Assembly (NCBI RefSeq): GCF_001941625.1 | Contig: NZ_CP016076.1 | Location: forward strand, 4,986,249 to 5,050,248 | Source: Actinoalloteichus fjordicus | GTDB taxonomy: Bacteria; Actinomycetota; Actinomycetes; Mycobacteriales; Pseudonocardiaceae | DNA length: 64,000 nt | Reading direction: 5' to 3' | In this document: positions 26,154-34,473 of the stretch, piece after piece | Position numbering within the stretch: position 1 is the first letter of the stretch | Layout: the number at the start of each line of letters is the position of its first letter | Made by a program: the position numbers and the translations under genes | The notes under the pieces: model-generated | The model's input: only the letters and a program-made list of their open reading frames with translations | What the model was told of the DNA's origin: nothing | Database searches by the model: none

Positions 26154-27412
26154 CTCTCGTCCTTCCTCTCGACGGCCACGACGTCGATTCCGTCGCGGCC
26201 GGTGTCGTCGTCCTCGCACGGATCGCTGTGCCAGGCTCCGAACGGATCTTCGTAGCGCTGCCAGGCCTCCGCGCCCTCGGCGAGTTCCACGTCGGTGAGC
26301 AGGGCGTTGCGCAGCGCGGCGCAGATCTCCTCGGGGTCCGCGCGATGGGTGATGACGACGAACTCCTGCACCCGATCCCCGTAGACAGCGTCCCACCGCA
26401 GTGCCGCCGCCGCCTGTCGCTCGGCAGAGGCAGCCGCCCAGGCCTCAGCGTCGACGGCGGCCAGCCATGGGCCCGCGGGCGCCACCCGCAGGCCGCCGCC
26501 CGCCGACTCCAGCCAGAGCATCTCGCCCGGCCGCGTCGCCAGCCACAGCCTGCCCCTGGTGCGAATCACCCCGTCGAGCAGGACGTCGATCGCCTCGTGC
26601 AACCGGTCCGGGTGAAAGGGCCTGCGGTCCTGGAAGAGCACCGTCGCGACTCCGCAGTCGGAGTCCAGCGGCGGCTGCCCGCGCAGCAGCGGGCCGTGCG
26701 CGTCGTCGACCATCCCGCGCCGGGCCCCCGACGGCACCCTGGCCAGCAGGCTCTCGACGTCGAGCCCGGACAGCGCCGCTCGGGGCGCTGTCGGAGCCAG
26801 TCGGTCGAGCACTGCGGCGGTCCGCGCGGCGGCCCAGGGCTCCTCGGCCTGGTGTGCCCGGACGAGCGCGTCGGCGAACTCCACCTGCCCGACGAGCACC
26901 TGAGCCACGGTCCGCTCGTCATCGACGCTCGCTGCCATGCCGCGCTCGGCGATCGGCTCGTCGCCTCCCGCGTCGTCCAGCCAGCTCCGTTCGTCGAGAA
27001 CAGTGAGGACACCCGCCACCTCGACATCGGCGAGGATCGGCCGGTCGTCGACGAGGACGTGGTGCAACGCCCAGCACACCGCCTCCGGCTCCAGCGCGGG
27101 GTCCAGGTGCAGCACGATGCGGGAGAGCCCGCCGCCGTCGATCAGCCTGCGCACCAGCGGCAGCAGGTCCTCGCGCAGGGTGCACGACACACAGCCGTGC
27201 GCCAGTTCCACGGCGGTGGTGACATCGGCGCCGAAGGCGCGAAGCCTGCGCCGCACCACACCCTGGGTGATCAGCCGAAGATCATGATGGATCACCGCCG
27301 TGGTCGGTCCGCACAGCTGATCGGCGACCTGCGCCGCGCCGTCGGCCGCGAACCCCGCGACGACGACCAGGGACGGATTCCGCTCCGCCGCAGTCAAGGA
27401 CCTCCACCTCAC
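26150..27412 (-). CDS. CobW-like protein with lost P-loop, Mrf/Rv0106-like ribosome hibernation recruitment factor
   Basis: This protein of about 420 residues has the CobW (COG0523) layout but at its N-terminus reads [14 protein letters not shown], where GTPases have GFLGAGKTT, so the P-loop Lys and Thr are gone. It keeps [12 protein letters not shown] (a CxxC variant of the CxCC metal site), the motifs [16 protein letters not shown] and [15 protein letters not shown], and ends ERY-type [16 protein letters not shown]. From memory these closely match mycobacterial Rv0106/Mrf, which recruits the hibernation factor MPY to zinc-free ribosomes. It leads an operon with two zinc-free ribosomal proteins behind a Zur-like box. 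Start is uncertain: GTG 27412 or TTG 27397, the latter close to GGAGG. Confidence 0.85.
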   Translation of the reverse strand: MRWRSLTAAERNPSLVVVAGFAADGAAQVADQLCGPTTAVIHHDLRLITQGVVRRRLRAFGADVTTAVELAHGCVSCTLREDLLPLVRRLIDGGGLSRIVLHLDPALEPEAVCWALHHVLVDDRPILADVEVAGVLTVLDERSWLDDAGGDEPIAERGMAASVDDERTVAQVLVGQVEFADALVRAHQAEEPWAAARTAAVLDRLAPTAPRAALSGLDVESLLARVPSGARRGMVDDAHGPLLRGQPPLDSDCGVATVLFQDRRPFHPDRLHEAIDVLLDGVIRTRGRLWLATRPGEMLWLESAGGGLRVAPAGPWLAAVDAEAWAAASAERQAAAALRWDAVYGDRVQEFVVITHRADPEEICAALRNALLTDVELAEGAEAWQRYEDPFGAWHSDPCEDDDTGRDGIDVVAVERKDER

Positions 27413-27472
27413 CCTCTCGTTCGGTTCCCGGCTCAGCCGTCGACCGGCCGGGAGGCGAAGGTTAGTAGATAA

Positions 27473-27487
27473 TGGCAATCATTACCA
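27473..27487. promoter_or_regulatory. Zur-like operator, minus-strand arm
   Basis: TGGCAATCATTACCA is a 7-1-7 inverted repeat with one mismatch, inside an AT-rich island and 60 bp before the Mrf-like start. Its form resembles actinobacterial Zur boxes. It probably represses the Mrf/L31/L32 operon when zinc is ample. Confidence 0.7.
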
Positions 27488-27616
27488 ATAAATGACGGCG
27501 CATGTCGCCCGAGAACTCCACGGCGGCCCCGGCGAGCCGCCCGACGACGGCGAACCCCGCCGATCGCCCGCCCCGCAGGCCGGACCGCCTCGGCACCGAC
27601 CCCCCGTGACGTTTAT

Positions 27617-27631
27617 TGAAAATGGTTGTCA
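27617..27631. promoter_or_regulatory. Zur-like operator, plus-strand arm
   Basis: TGAAAATGGTTGTCA matches the TGAAAATGATTTTCA pattern of Zur boxes at 13 of 15 positions and lies 66 bp before the L28 start. It probably controls the L28-L33-S14-S18 operon. Confidence 0.75.
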
Positions 27632-27697
27632 TAGTCTCGAAGCGCTCGGTCGTCCGCACGGGCCGACCGACGCCGAGCGAGGAGAGGGAGGGAAGCG

Positions 27698-27934
27698 ATG
27701 TCCGCCGTCTGTCAGGTCACCGGCGCCAAGCCGGGCTACGGCAAGAAGATCTCGCATTCGCACGTTCGCACGTCCCGACGATGGGAACCCAACCTGCAGC
27801 GCCGCCGCTACTGGCTGGCGAGCGAGAACCGTTGGATCCGCCTGCGACTGTCGACCACGGCGATCAAGATCGTCGATCGCCGTGGGATCGAGTCCGTGGC
27901 GGCCGAGCTGAGGAGCAGAGGGGTGGCGTTCTAG
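27698..27934 (+). CDS. rpmB: Ribosomal protein bL28, zinc-independent form
   Basis: This 78-residue bL28 ([34 protein letters not shown]) has a single Cys near its start and none of the later zinc ligands, so it is the C-minus paralogue. GGAGGG precedes the ATG. It is the first gene of a four-gene operon of zinc-free ribosomal proteins; the next ATG follows its TAG directly. Confidence 0.93.
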   Translation: MSAVCQVTGAKPGYGKKISHSHVRTSRRWEPNLQRRRYWLASENRWIRLRLSTTAIKIVDRRGIESVAAELRSRGVAF

Positions 27935-28099
27935 ATGGCCCGCAACGACACGCGTCCGATCATCAAGCTCCGGTCCACCGCAGGCACCGGCTACACCTAC
28001 GTCACCAGGAAGAACCGGCGCAACGATCCCGACAGGATGCGCATCAGGAAGTACGACCCGGTCGTCCGCAGGCACGTCGAGTTCCGGGAGGAACGCTGA
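27935..28099 (+). CDS. rpmG: Ribosomal protein bL33, zinc-independent form
   Basis: This 54-residue protein reads [19 protein letters not shown], then [16 protein letters not shown], and ends [17 protein letters not shown], a complete bL33 without cysteines. Its ATG comes immediately after the L28 stop and its TGA overlaps the S14 ATG (TGATG), so translation is coupled. Confidence 0.92.
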   Translation: MARNDTRPIIKLRSTAGTGYTYVTRKNRRNDPDRMRIRKYDPVVRRHVEFREER

Positions 28100-28404
28100 T
28101 GGCGAAGAAGTCCAAGGTCGTCAAGAACGACCGGCGCCGGGAGATCGTCGCGCGACACGCCGAGCGGCGAGCCACGCTGAAGGAGACCATCCGATCGCCT
28201 CGGTCCAGCACCGAGGAGAAGGACGCGGCGCAGCTCGCCCTGCAACGCCTGCCGAGGGACGCCAGCCCCACCCGAATCCGGAACCGGGACGTCTCCGACG
28301 GCAGGCCGCGTGCCTACCTTCGGACCTTCGGGCTCTCACGGATCCGGTTCCGGGAGATGGCACACGCGGGCGAACTGCCCGGCGTGCGGAAGTCGAGTTG
28401 GTGA
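28099..28404 (+). CDS. rpsN2: Ribosomal protein uS14, zinc-independent long form
   Basis: This 101-residue uS14 has no cysteines ([55 protein letters not shown]). The long cysteine-free type replaces the short zinc-ribbon S14 in the small subunit when zinc is limiting. It overlaps bL33 by one base and is followed eight bases later by bS18. Confidence 0.93.
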   Translation: MAKKSKVVKNDRRREIVARHAERRATLKETIRSPRSSTEEKDAAQLALQRLPRDASPTRIRNRDVSDGRPRAYLRTFGLSRIRFREMAHAGELPGVRKSSW

Positions 28405-28412
28405 GGTCTGCG

Positions 28413-28664
28413 ATGCCACCGAAGCCGAAGAACGGCAAGCTTCGCCCGCTCAAGCGCAAGGTCAACCTGTTGAAGCGCGAAGGGGTCGAGCACGTCGATT
28501 GGAAGGATGTCGGGCTGCTCCGCAAGTTCCTGTCCGATCGAGGCAAGATCAGGGCTCGGCGGGTCACCGGGTTGAACTCCAAGCAGCAGCGAGAGGTCGC
28601 CAGGGCGGTAAAGAACGCGCGGGAGATGGCACTGCTGCCCTACCCGAGCCAACAGACCCGCTAG
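28413..28664 (+). CDS. rpsR2: Ribosomal protein bS18, zinc-independent paralogue
   Basis: This 83-residue bS18 paralogue ([62 protein letters not shown]) has no cysteines. The order L28-L33-S14-S18 is the same as the Zur-controlled alternative operon of mycobacteria as I recall it. An ATG five codons upstream in frame is possible but less like the family start. Confidence 0.92.
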   Translation: MPPKPKNGKLRPLKRKVNLLKREGVEHVDWKDVGLLRKFLSDRGKIRARRVTGLNSKQQREVARAVKNAREMALLPYPSQQTR

Positions 28665-28816
28665 ACGGTGCGAGTCCAGGCACGGGCCGCCGTCATTCGG
28701 CCGGGCGGGCGGCGGCCAGTGCTGGGAGACTGGTCGGCGGCAGCCGAGCCCGACGTCCTTCGACCGGCGCGGCAGGCTCGGCTCGCACCGTCTTCGAGCC
28801 AGGAGGTCGACAGACC

Positions 28817-29641
28817 ATGCCGCAGGTTCCCTCCATCGCACTGAACAACGGAGTGCAGATCCCGCAGCTGGGTTTCGGCGTCTTCCAGATCCCCGACGCC
28901 GAGACCGAGGCCGCGGTCACCGCCGCGCTGGCCGCGGGCTACCGCAGCATCGACACCGCCGCCGTCTACGGCAACGAGGCGGCGGTGGGTCGGGCGCTGC
29001 GCGCCTCGGGCCTGCCGAGGGAGGACGTCTTCGTCACGACCAAGCTCTGGAACGACGACCACGGCTATGCCAGCGCGCTGCGCGCCTTCGACGAGAGCAT
29101 CGAGAAGCTGGGTCTGGACTACGTCGACCTGTACCTCATCCACTGGCCGCAGCCCAAGCGCGGGCACTACGTCGACACCTGGCGGGCGTTCGAGAAGCTG
29201 CTCGACGAGGAACGGGCCCGTGCCGTCGGCGTCTCCAACTTCCACGTCCCGTACCTCGAACGACTCCTCGACTCCAGCGCGGTGGTGCCCGCGATCAATC
29301 AGATCGAACTGCACCCCAACCTGGTGCAGGCGGAACTGCGCCGGTTCGACGCGAGCCACAACATCATCACCGAGGCCTGGAGCCCGCTGGCCCAGGGCGG
29401 CCTGCTGACCGACCCGACGATCACCGCGTTGGCCGAGAAGCACGGCAAGACCCCGGCCCAGGTCGTGCTGCGGTGGCACATCCAGCTCGGCAACGTCGTG
29501 ATCCCCAAGTCCGTGACCCCGTCCCGGATCGCGGAGAACATCGACGTCTTCGACTTCGCCCTCACCGAGGACGACATGGCGGCGGTCACCGGGCTGAACT
29601 CGGATACCAGGATCGGCATGAACCCCGACGACTTCGGCTGA
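28817..29641 (+). CDS. Aldo/keto reductase (2,5-diketo-D-gluconate reductase-like)
   Basis: This 274-residue TIM-barrel AKR contains LGFGVFQIP, GYRSIDTAAVYGNEAAVG (catalytic Asp and Tyr), the Lys of FVTTKLW, the active-site His of YLIHWP, AINQIELHPNL and IPKSVTPSRIAEN (NADPH site). It reduces aldehydes or ketones with NADPH. AGGAGG lies 10 bases before the ATG. It looks monocistronic, ending at a strong hairpin. Substrate is unknown; the nearby zinc operon is probably coincidental. Confidence 0.92.
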   Translation: MPQVPSIALNNGVQIPQLGFGVFQIPDAETEAAVTAALAAGYRSIDTAAVYGNEAAVGRALRASGLPREDVFVTTKLWNDDHGYASALRAFDESIEKLGLDYVDLYLIHWPQPKRGHYVDTWRAFEKLLDEERARAVGVSNFHVPYLERLLDSSAVVPAINQIELHPNLVQAELRRFDASHNIITEAWSPLAQGGLLTDPTITALAEKHGKTPAQVVLRWHIQLGNVVIPKSVTPSRIAENIDVFDFALTEDDMAAVTGLNSDTRIGMNPDDFG

Positions 29642-29664
29642 CCTCGGGCTCGCCTCGATCACCA

Positions 29665-29700
29665 GACGGCCTCCGTCGCCTCGCCGCGACGGAGGCCGTC
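29665..29700. terminator. Perfect 15-bp hairpin terminator
   Basis: GACGGCCTCCGTCGC (29665-29679) is exactly complementary to 29686-29700 with a 6-nt loop. It lies between the AKR gene (plus) and the M50-like peptidase gene (minus), so it can end both transcripts. Confidence 0.85.
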
Positions 29701-29781
29701 CGTGATGACGGGGCGCCCTCAGGCCGGCCCGCTGAGTGCGGAGGCGGCGGGAGCCCGCGCCCGCCCCGCCGCGCAGGCGGC

Positions 29782-30531
29782 TCAGCTCGGCGAGGAGAGC
29801 AGCATCAGGCCGCCGAAGGCCAGCGAGCCGATCGCGACGAGGAAGAAGACGACGGTCCACAGCAGGGCCGAGCCGCCCGCCAGGCGGGCGAGCTGGTCCG
29901 GGTCGGAGTCCCTCGGACCGGGCCCCCGGCGCAGCACGCGGAGTTCCAGCACCGGGCGCACACCGCCGAACAGCAGGAACCAGCTGAAGGCGTAGCCGAA
30001 CGCCACCTGGACCGATTCGGGGGCGAACCAGGAGACGCAGAAGACCAGGGCACCGGTCAGCACCAGTGAGACCACGCCGAAGAGGTTGCGAATGAGCAGC
30101 AGCATCGCCGCGAGCAGCCCGACCGTCACCCAGAGCAGCACGACGTGACGCTGCGAGACCATGGCGGCTGCGGCGGCCAGCCCCAGCAACGGGGAGGCGA
30201 GGTATCCTGCAAGGACGGTGAACACCATCCCAGGACCGTTCCGACGTCCCCGCGAGACCGTGACACCCGAGGTGTCGGAGTGCAGCCGGATGCTCATGAG
30301 CCTGCGGCCGGTGATCAACGCCACGAGGGCATGGCCGCCCTCGTGCACGATCGTCACCACGTTGCGGGTCACCCGCCATAATCGCCGCTGGGCCACCAGC
30401 ACCAGGGCGAGCAGGCCCGTTCCCAGCACCAGCGTCAGCTCGGAGCTCAGCGGTGCCTCGACCAGTTCCCGCCACTCGATGTCCAGCGTGCCCACCTCCG
30501 GGTCGACTCGAAATCCTCGGTTGTCCGTCAC
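29782..30531 (-). CDS. M50-type membrane metallopeptidase-like protein
   Basis: This 249-residue integral membrane protein has several hydrophobic helices and a VTIVHEGGHALVALI segment at about residues 60-74, whose HEGGH is the zinc-binding HExxH of site-2-protease-like peptidases. A second motif with the third ligand (NxxPxxxxD type) is not obvious; NLFGVVSLVLTG may stand in its place. It belongs to the M50B-like actinobacterial group. It has no partner genes, so its substrate is unknown. Confidence 0.8.
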   Translation of the reverse strand: MTDNRGFRVDPEVGTLDIEWRELVEAPLSSELTLVLGTGLLALVLVAQRRLWRVTRNVVTIVHEGGHALVALITGRRLMSIRLHSDTSGVTVSRGRRNGPGMVFTVLAGYLASPLLGLAAAAAMVSQRHVVLLWVTVGLLAAMLLLIRNLFGVVSLVLTGALVFCVSWFAPESVQVAFGYAFSWFLLFGGVRPVLELRVLRRGPGPRDSDPDQLARLAGGSALLWTVVFFLVAIGSLAFGGLMLLSSPS

Positions 30532-31312
30532 CCATCAGACACGACTGCCTGCCGGACCCGACGAGCCGCCCCGACGGGCGTCTGAGGATATCGCCGTGCG
30601 GGTGGTCGCGAAGATCGCCCGGGCGGCCTTGGGCTGACATCCAGGCCTCGGGGCCGCGAACGACGAATGAACCCGTCGGGCAAGCCCTGAGACGACCCTG
30701 GTTTCACCCCGAAAACATCACTTCACAATTGAACCGTCGGCCAGGGTGTGTCACCGTTTCGACAACGACGGCGGAGCGGGCGCCGCCCAGGCGTGGTCCG
30801 CACCGGCAGCGCGAGCAGGAAGAGTCTTGGAGACATGTTCGAACCAGCAAGCCGACGATCGGCGAGCACGCTCCGCTCGGCACCTGTGCGATCCGCCGTG
30901 CAGCTCGGCTCGGTATCCATGCCTTCGATCGACGTCCTCCGCCGGACATCTCGACGATCGATCGACAAGCTCTCGCGGGTGACGTCAGGCATCACCCGTC
31001 GGCTCGGCACGATCGCCGAACACAGACGCAGTGGAATAGCAAGTCCGACTCGCCCGTTTCGACGGGAGTCGGCCTGGCCGGCATCCGACATGAGAAGCTC
31101 TGCTGCTCCCTGAGGGTGACGAACGGGACACTCCGACCAGCCGTCGGGAAAGGTTCCCGCCAGACCTCGGCGCCCCGTATTTTGGGTTGTCCACATCCAC
31201 TGGATCAGTGTTCCTGCATGGAAGGATCAGAAAGATTTCCCCGCTCCTGAGGCGCGCAGGCACGAGACGAAGCAGATTTCGCCTTCGACGACGAGCACTG
31301 CACTTTCCGCCG
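30532..31312. other. Long intergenic region without a convincing gene
   Basis: These 781 bp have lower GC and weaker third-position bias than the flanks, especially 30700-31300. Several Ser/Arg-rich open frames of 80-160 codons exist on both strands but none has a ribosome site or a recognisable domain. It probably holds the promoters of the M50-like and glycosyltransferase genes and perhaps a decayed gene. Confidence 0.5.
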
Positions 31313-32563
31313 ATGATCCCGGCGCAGGTCGGCACGCACGACTCCGGTCATCGGTCCCGGCAGTTGCGCGTGCTGCACTTCAGCGACACCTACCTGCCGC
31401 GACGTGACGGAATCGTCACCTCGGTGCGCACGCTGATGTCGAGCCTCGCCGCCGCAGGACATCCCAGCATGCTGGTGGTGCCCCGGCACCCGAAGCAGGA
31501 GAACGAACCCGGCGTCCTACAGCTCGGCTCGATGCCCTGCGGCGTCGCGGGCCTGCGGCTCACCTGGCCGCGCAGCAGGCACGTCGCGCAGCTCGCCGAG
31601 TGGAAGCCGGACCTCGTCCACGTGCACACGCCGGGACCCATGGGACTGCTCGGCCTGTTCGTGGCGCGGTCGCTGAACCTGCCCATCGTGCACACTTACC
31701 ACACCGACCTGCACGCCTACGTCGATGCGTATCGCATCCCGGCCATCGGCCTGCGGACGATGATGCGCCTCTACGCGCGCAGGCTCGGCACCCCGCCGCC
31801 AGAGGTCGAGGAGGACGTCGAACGACGCGGCGCGCTCATCGACGCCATCAACCAGCTGTTGCTGGGCGATGCCGACGCGATCGTCGCCCCCACCGCGGCG
31901 ATCCTCGACCGGGCGAAGCTGACGACGCACAGCGACCGCCTCTTCGTCGCGCCCGCCGGGATCAATCTGCCCAGGACCGAGCCCAAGGCCGCCGAGGAGC
32001 TGCGGGCCGCGTGGGGCATCCCCCCCGACGCACCCGTGGCGTTGTTCGTCGGCCGGATCAACCGGGAGAAGGGCATCGGGCTGCTCGCCCCGGCCTTCGC
32101 CAAGGTGGTCGAGAAGCTGCCGTCGGCACGGCTCGTGCTCATCGGGGCCGTGTACGAGCGACGGTGGTTGACCAAGCTGCTCGCCGAGCACGGCATCACC
32201 GACAACACGATCATCCTCGGGCAGCAGCCGCCGGACGTCGTTGCGGCGGGCTATGCCGCCTCTCAGGTCTTCGCCTTCCCGTCCATGACGGACACGCAGG
32301 GCCTGGTGCTCCAGGAGGCGGCGCTGGCAGGCAGGCCGTCGGTGCTCTGTGACCCGGCGCTGCACGCCTCCGGCCCGCTGGGCGAGGACGCCGTGCTGGC
32401 CGAGAACACCCCGGAAGGCTTCGGCGCGGCGCTGCTGCGGCTGCTGGCGGACCCGGCGGCCACCGAACGGCTCGGCGAGGCAGCCCGGTCCCGGGTGCAG
32501 TCGCTGACCCCGAACCGCTATGCCGAGGCGATGCGGCAGATCTACGAGCACGCCCTGCGCTGA
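31313..32563 (+). CDS. GT4-family glycosyltransferase (GT-B fold)
   Basis: This 416-residue glycosyltransferase has LRVLHFSDTYLPRRDGIVTSVRTL at the N-terminal Rossmann domain, DLVHVHTPGPMGLLG and PIVHTYHTDLHAY. The donor domain contains ALFVGRINREKGIGLLAPAFA, VLIGAVYERRWLTKLL, VFAFPSMTDTQGLVLQEAALAGRPSV and the EX7E-like acidic region. The pattern resembles phosphatidylinositol mannosyltransferases and diacylglycerol glucosyltransferases, so transfer of a sugar to a lipid is plausible. The start is uncertain: ATG 31313 is the last start before the conserved region; upstream starts add a basic extension. Confidence 0.87.
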   Translation: MIPAQVGTHDSGHRSRQLRVLHFSDTYLPRRDGIVTSVRTLMSSLAAAGHPSMLVVPRHPKQENEPGVLQLGSMPCGVAGLRLTWPRSRHVAQLAEWKPDLVHVHTPGPMGLLGLFVARSLNLPIVHTYHTDLHAYVDAYRIPAIGLRTMMRLYARRLGTPPPEVEEDVERRGALIDAINQLLLGDADAIVAPTAAILDRAKLTTHSDRLFVAPAGINLPRTEPKAAEELRAAWGIPPDAPVALFVGRINREKGIGLLAPAFAKVVEKLPSARLVLIGAVYERRWLTKLLAEHGITDNTIILGQQPPDVVAAGYAASQVFAFPSMTDTQGLVLQEAALAGRPSVLCDPALHASGPLGEDAVLAENTPEGFGAALLRLLADPAATERLGEAARSRVQSLTPNRYAEAMRQIYEHALR

Positions 32564-32568
32564 GAACG

Positions 32569-32600
32569 GGCCTGCCCCGCCCGGACGGGCGGGGCAGGCC
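32569..32600. terminator. Strong GC hairpin terminator
   Basis: GGCCTGCCCCGCCC pairs with its complement ending at 32600 around a 4-nt loop (14-bp stem), six bases after the glycosyltransferase stop. It may also serve the converging TetR gene. Confidence 0.75.
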
Positions 32601-32729
32601 GGTAGGCGGTCGGTCTGATCGCCTGCCGTAGGCAGGCCCGCGCCGCGCGCCGGCCCGACGACGCAGGCCCTGACACCGACTGACGGGCAGCACTCACCGG
32701 CAGCCGACCAGGGCTCTCGGCGGGTCAGA

Positions 32730-33575
32730 TCACTCGTCGGCCTCGGATGCGCCGTCGCCGGGGGCGTGTCGTGGGTCCCCGACCACCGGTAGGGCTGCCT
32801 CCCGAACCGGCCCGGCCGCGTCCTCAATCGACGGGTCGTCCGCCGACGGCGCCGGGCGGGCGTCCTCATCGGCGGGCTGCCTCGGCCGGACCGTCGGCAG
32901 GCCGTCGGCGACATCGACGTCCGCAGGCGCGGTGTCCCGCGTGAGCAGCCCGTCGAAGAGCAGGTTCAGGTACTGCTCGGTCAACTCGGCGGCCGTCGTC
33001 CGCCCTCGGGGATTGAACCAGTGGGCGGCGTTCCACACGGCCTCGTGCGCGAGGCGGTACAGCACCGAGCCGTCCAGGTCCTTCCGGAAGGCACCGAGCT
33101 GTTGTCCCTCGCCGACCAGCGTCGTCCACTGCCGCTGCACCCAGCGGCGATGCCGATCGAGGTAGGCGAAGCGATCCACCCGGGCCAGGTGCCTCCGCTC
33201 CGCCTGGAAGACCGCGACGGCCTCCAGATGAGTGTCCAGGAGCGCGACATCGGCGCGCAGCAGCCCCGCGAGCACCTCCCGAGGATGACCACCCACGTCC
33301 AGCACCTGCTGATAGCCACCTCGCTGCGCCGCCAGCAGCCCGCGCAGCAGCTCGTCGGCCAGTGATTCCTTGGAGTCGAAATGGTGGTAGAGGCTCCCGG
33401 ACAGGATGCCTGCCTCGTCGGCGATCTCCCGGACGCTGGTGGCGAGATAGCCCTGGGTCGCGAACAGGCGGGCGGCGATGCCGAGCAGCTCCTCACGACG
33501 CCGAGACGACCCGTCGGAACGCCGTCTGGGCGGGCCGCCCGACTGCCCGGCGACTCCCGGTCGCTTGCTGCTCAC
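32730..33575 (-). CDS. TetR-family transcriptional regulator
   Basis: This 281-residue regulator has an N-terminal TetR HTH (RREELLGIAARLFATQGYLATSV, REIADEAGILSGSLYHHFDSKESLADELL) that resembles the KstR2 type, followed by a helical ligand domain to about residue 220. An acidic, Pro/Asp-rich tail of about 60 residues is unusual for the family. The GTG at 33575 opens VSSKRPGVAGQ. It lies divergent from an ABC exporter pair 280 bp away, so it may control that pair, but no operator palindrome is evident. Confidence 0.85.
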   Translation of the reverse strand: MSSKRPGVAGQSGGPPRRRSDGSSRRREELLGIAARLFATQGYLATSVREIADEAGILSGSLYHHFDSKESLADELLRGLLAAQRGGYQQVLDVGGHPREVLAGLLRADVALLDTHLEAVAVFQAERRHLARVDRFAYLDRHRRWVQRQWTTLVGEGQQLGAFRKDLDGSVLYRLAHEAVWNAAHWFNPRGRTTAAELTEQYLNLLFDGLLTRDTAPADVDVADGLPTVRPRQPADEDARPAPSADDPSIEDAAGPVREAALPVVGDPRHAPGDGASEADE

Positions 33576-33855
33576 GCTCTGCCTTCCACGCTGCGATGGA
33601 CGAACACCGACGATCACCACTATGCCCAAATCAAGATCACAAAGCCACCGGGCGACGGTCGGACGCGCGTCGGGAACGCGCCTGTCACGGCGTCGAAGAC
33701 GCGCTTCGGCCCCGCCGGGGCCTGCTCGGGCGACCATGGGACCCTGCCCTGGTCTGCCGGGTCGAGAGTCGGACCCGTATCGGACGTCGAGGCAGGTCAG
33801 CCCTCAGCTCCAGTGATCGAGAATGGTGATCTCGATCAATGGCTAAGCTCGAAGC

Positions 33856-34473
33856 GTGCTTGAGGTAAGCAATCTCGTCCGCCGGTTCGGGACGAACACC
33901 ATCCTGGACGGTGTCAGCTTCACGACCGCTCCCGGCAAGGCCACCGTGCTCGTCGGGGCCAACGGCGCGGGCAAGACGACTCTGCTGCGGTGTGTCGCCG
34001 GGGTCGATCACGCGGACGAGGGCGAGGTTCGCTGGGCGGGCCGCGAGATCCGCGAGAGCGATCCGCTGATCCGCGCGGCGATGGCGGTGGGGCTGGACGA
34101 CGTCGACTTCTTCCCCGACGTCTCGGTGATCGAGCACCTCGACCTGCTGGCACGGGCGCACGGCGACGCGGAACCCGAGGCGATGCTCGACGACGTCCTC
34201 GACGAGCTGGGGCTAAGCCCCGTCGCCGACCGACTTCCCGGCGCGCTGTCCTCCGGCCAGCGGCGCAGGCTCGGCCTGGCCTCGTGCCTGGTCCGACCTC
34301 GGGAGCTGTTGGTCCTGGACGAGCCGGAACAACGGCTCGACGCCGAAGGGAAGCAGTGGCTCGCCGAACGCCTGCTCGCGGAGAAGGCCGCCGGGGTGGC
34401 CATCCTCCTCTCCTGCCACGACGCCGAGATGGCCTCGGCCGTGGCCGACGAACAGCTACAGGTGGCCCGGTGA
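33856..34473 (+). CDS. ABC transporter ATP-binding protein
   Basis: This 205-residue ATPase is at the short end for the family but has all motifs: Walker A VGANGAGKTTLL, signature LSSGQRRRLGLA, Walker B LLVLDEPEQRLD and switch His in LLSCHD. The Q-loop is not obvious (AMAVGLDDVDFFPD). It powers the adjacent permease. The GTG start is weakly preceded by GAAGC. Its stop overlaps the GTG of the permease (GTGA). Confidence 0.9.
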   Translation: MLEVSNLVRRFGTNTILDGVSFTTAPGKATVLVGANGAGKTTLLRCVAGVDHADEGEVRWAGREIRESDPLIRAAMAVGLDDVDFFPDVSVIEHLDLLARAHGDAEPEAMLDDVLDELGLSPVADRLPGALSSGQRRRLGLASCLVRPRELLVLDEPEQRLDAEGKQWLAERLLAEKAAGVAILLSCHDAEMASAVADEQLQVAR

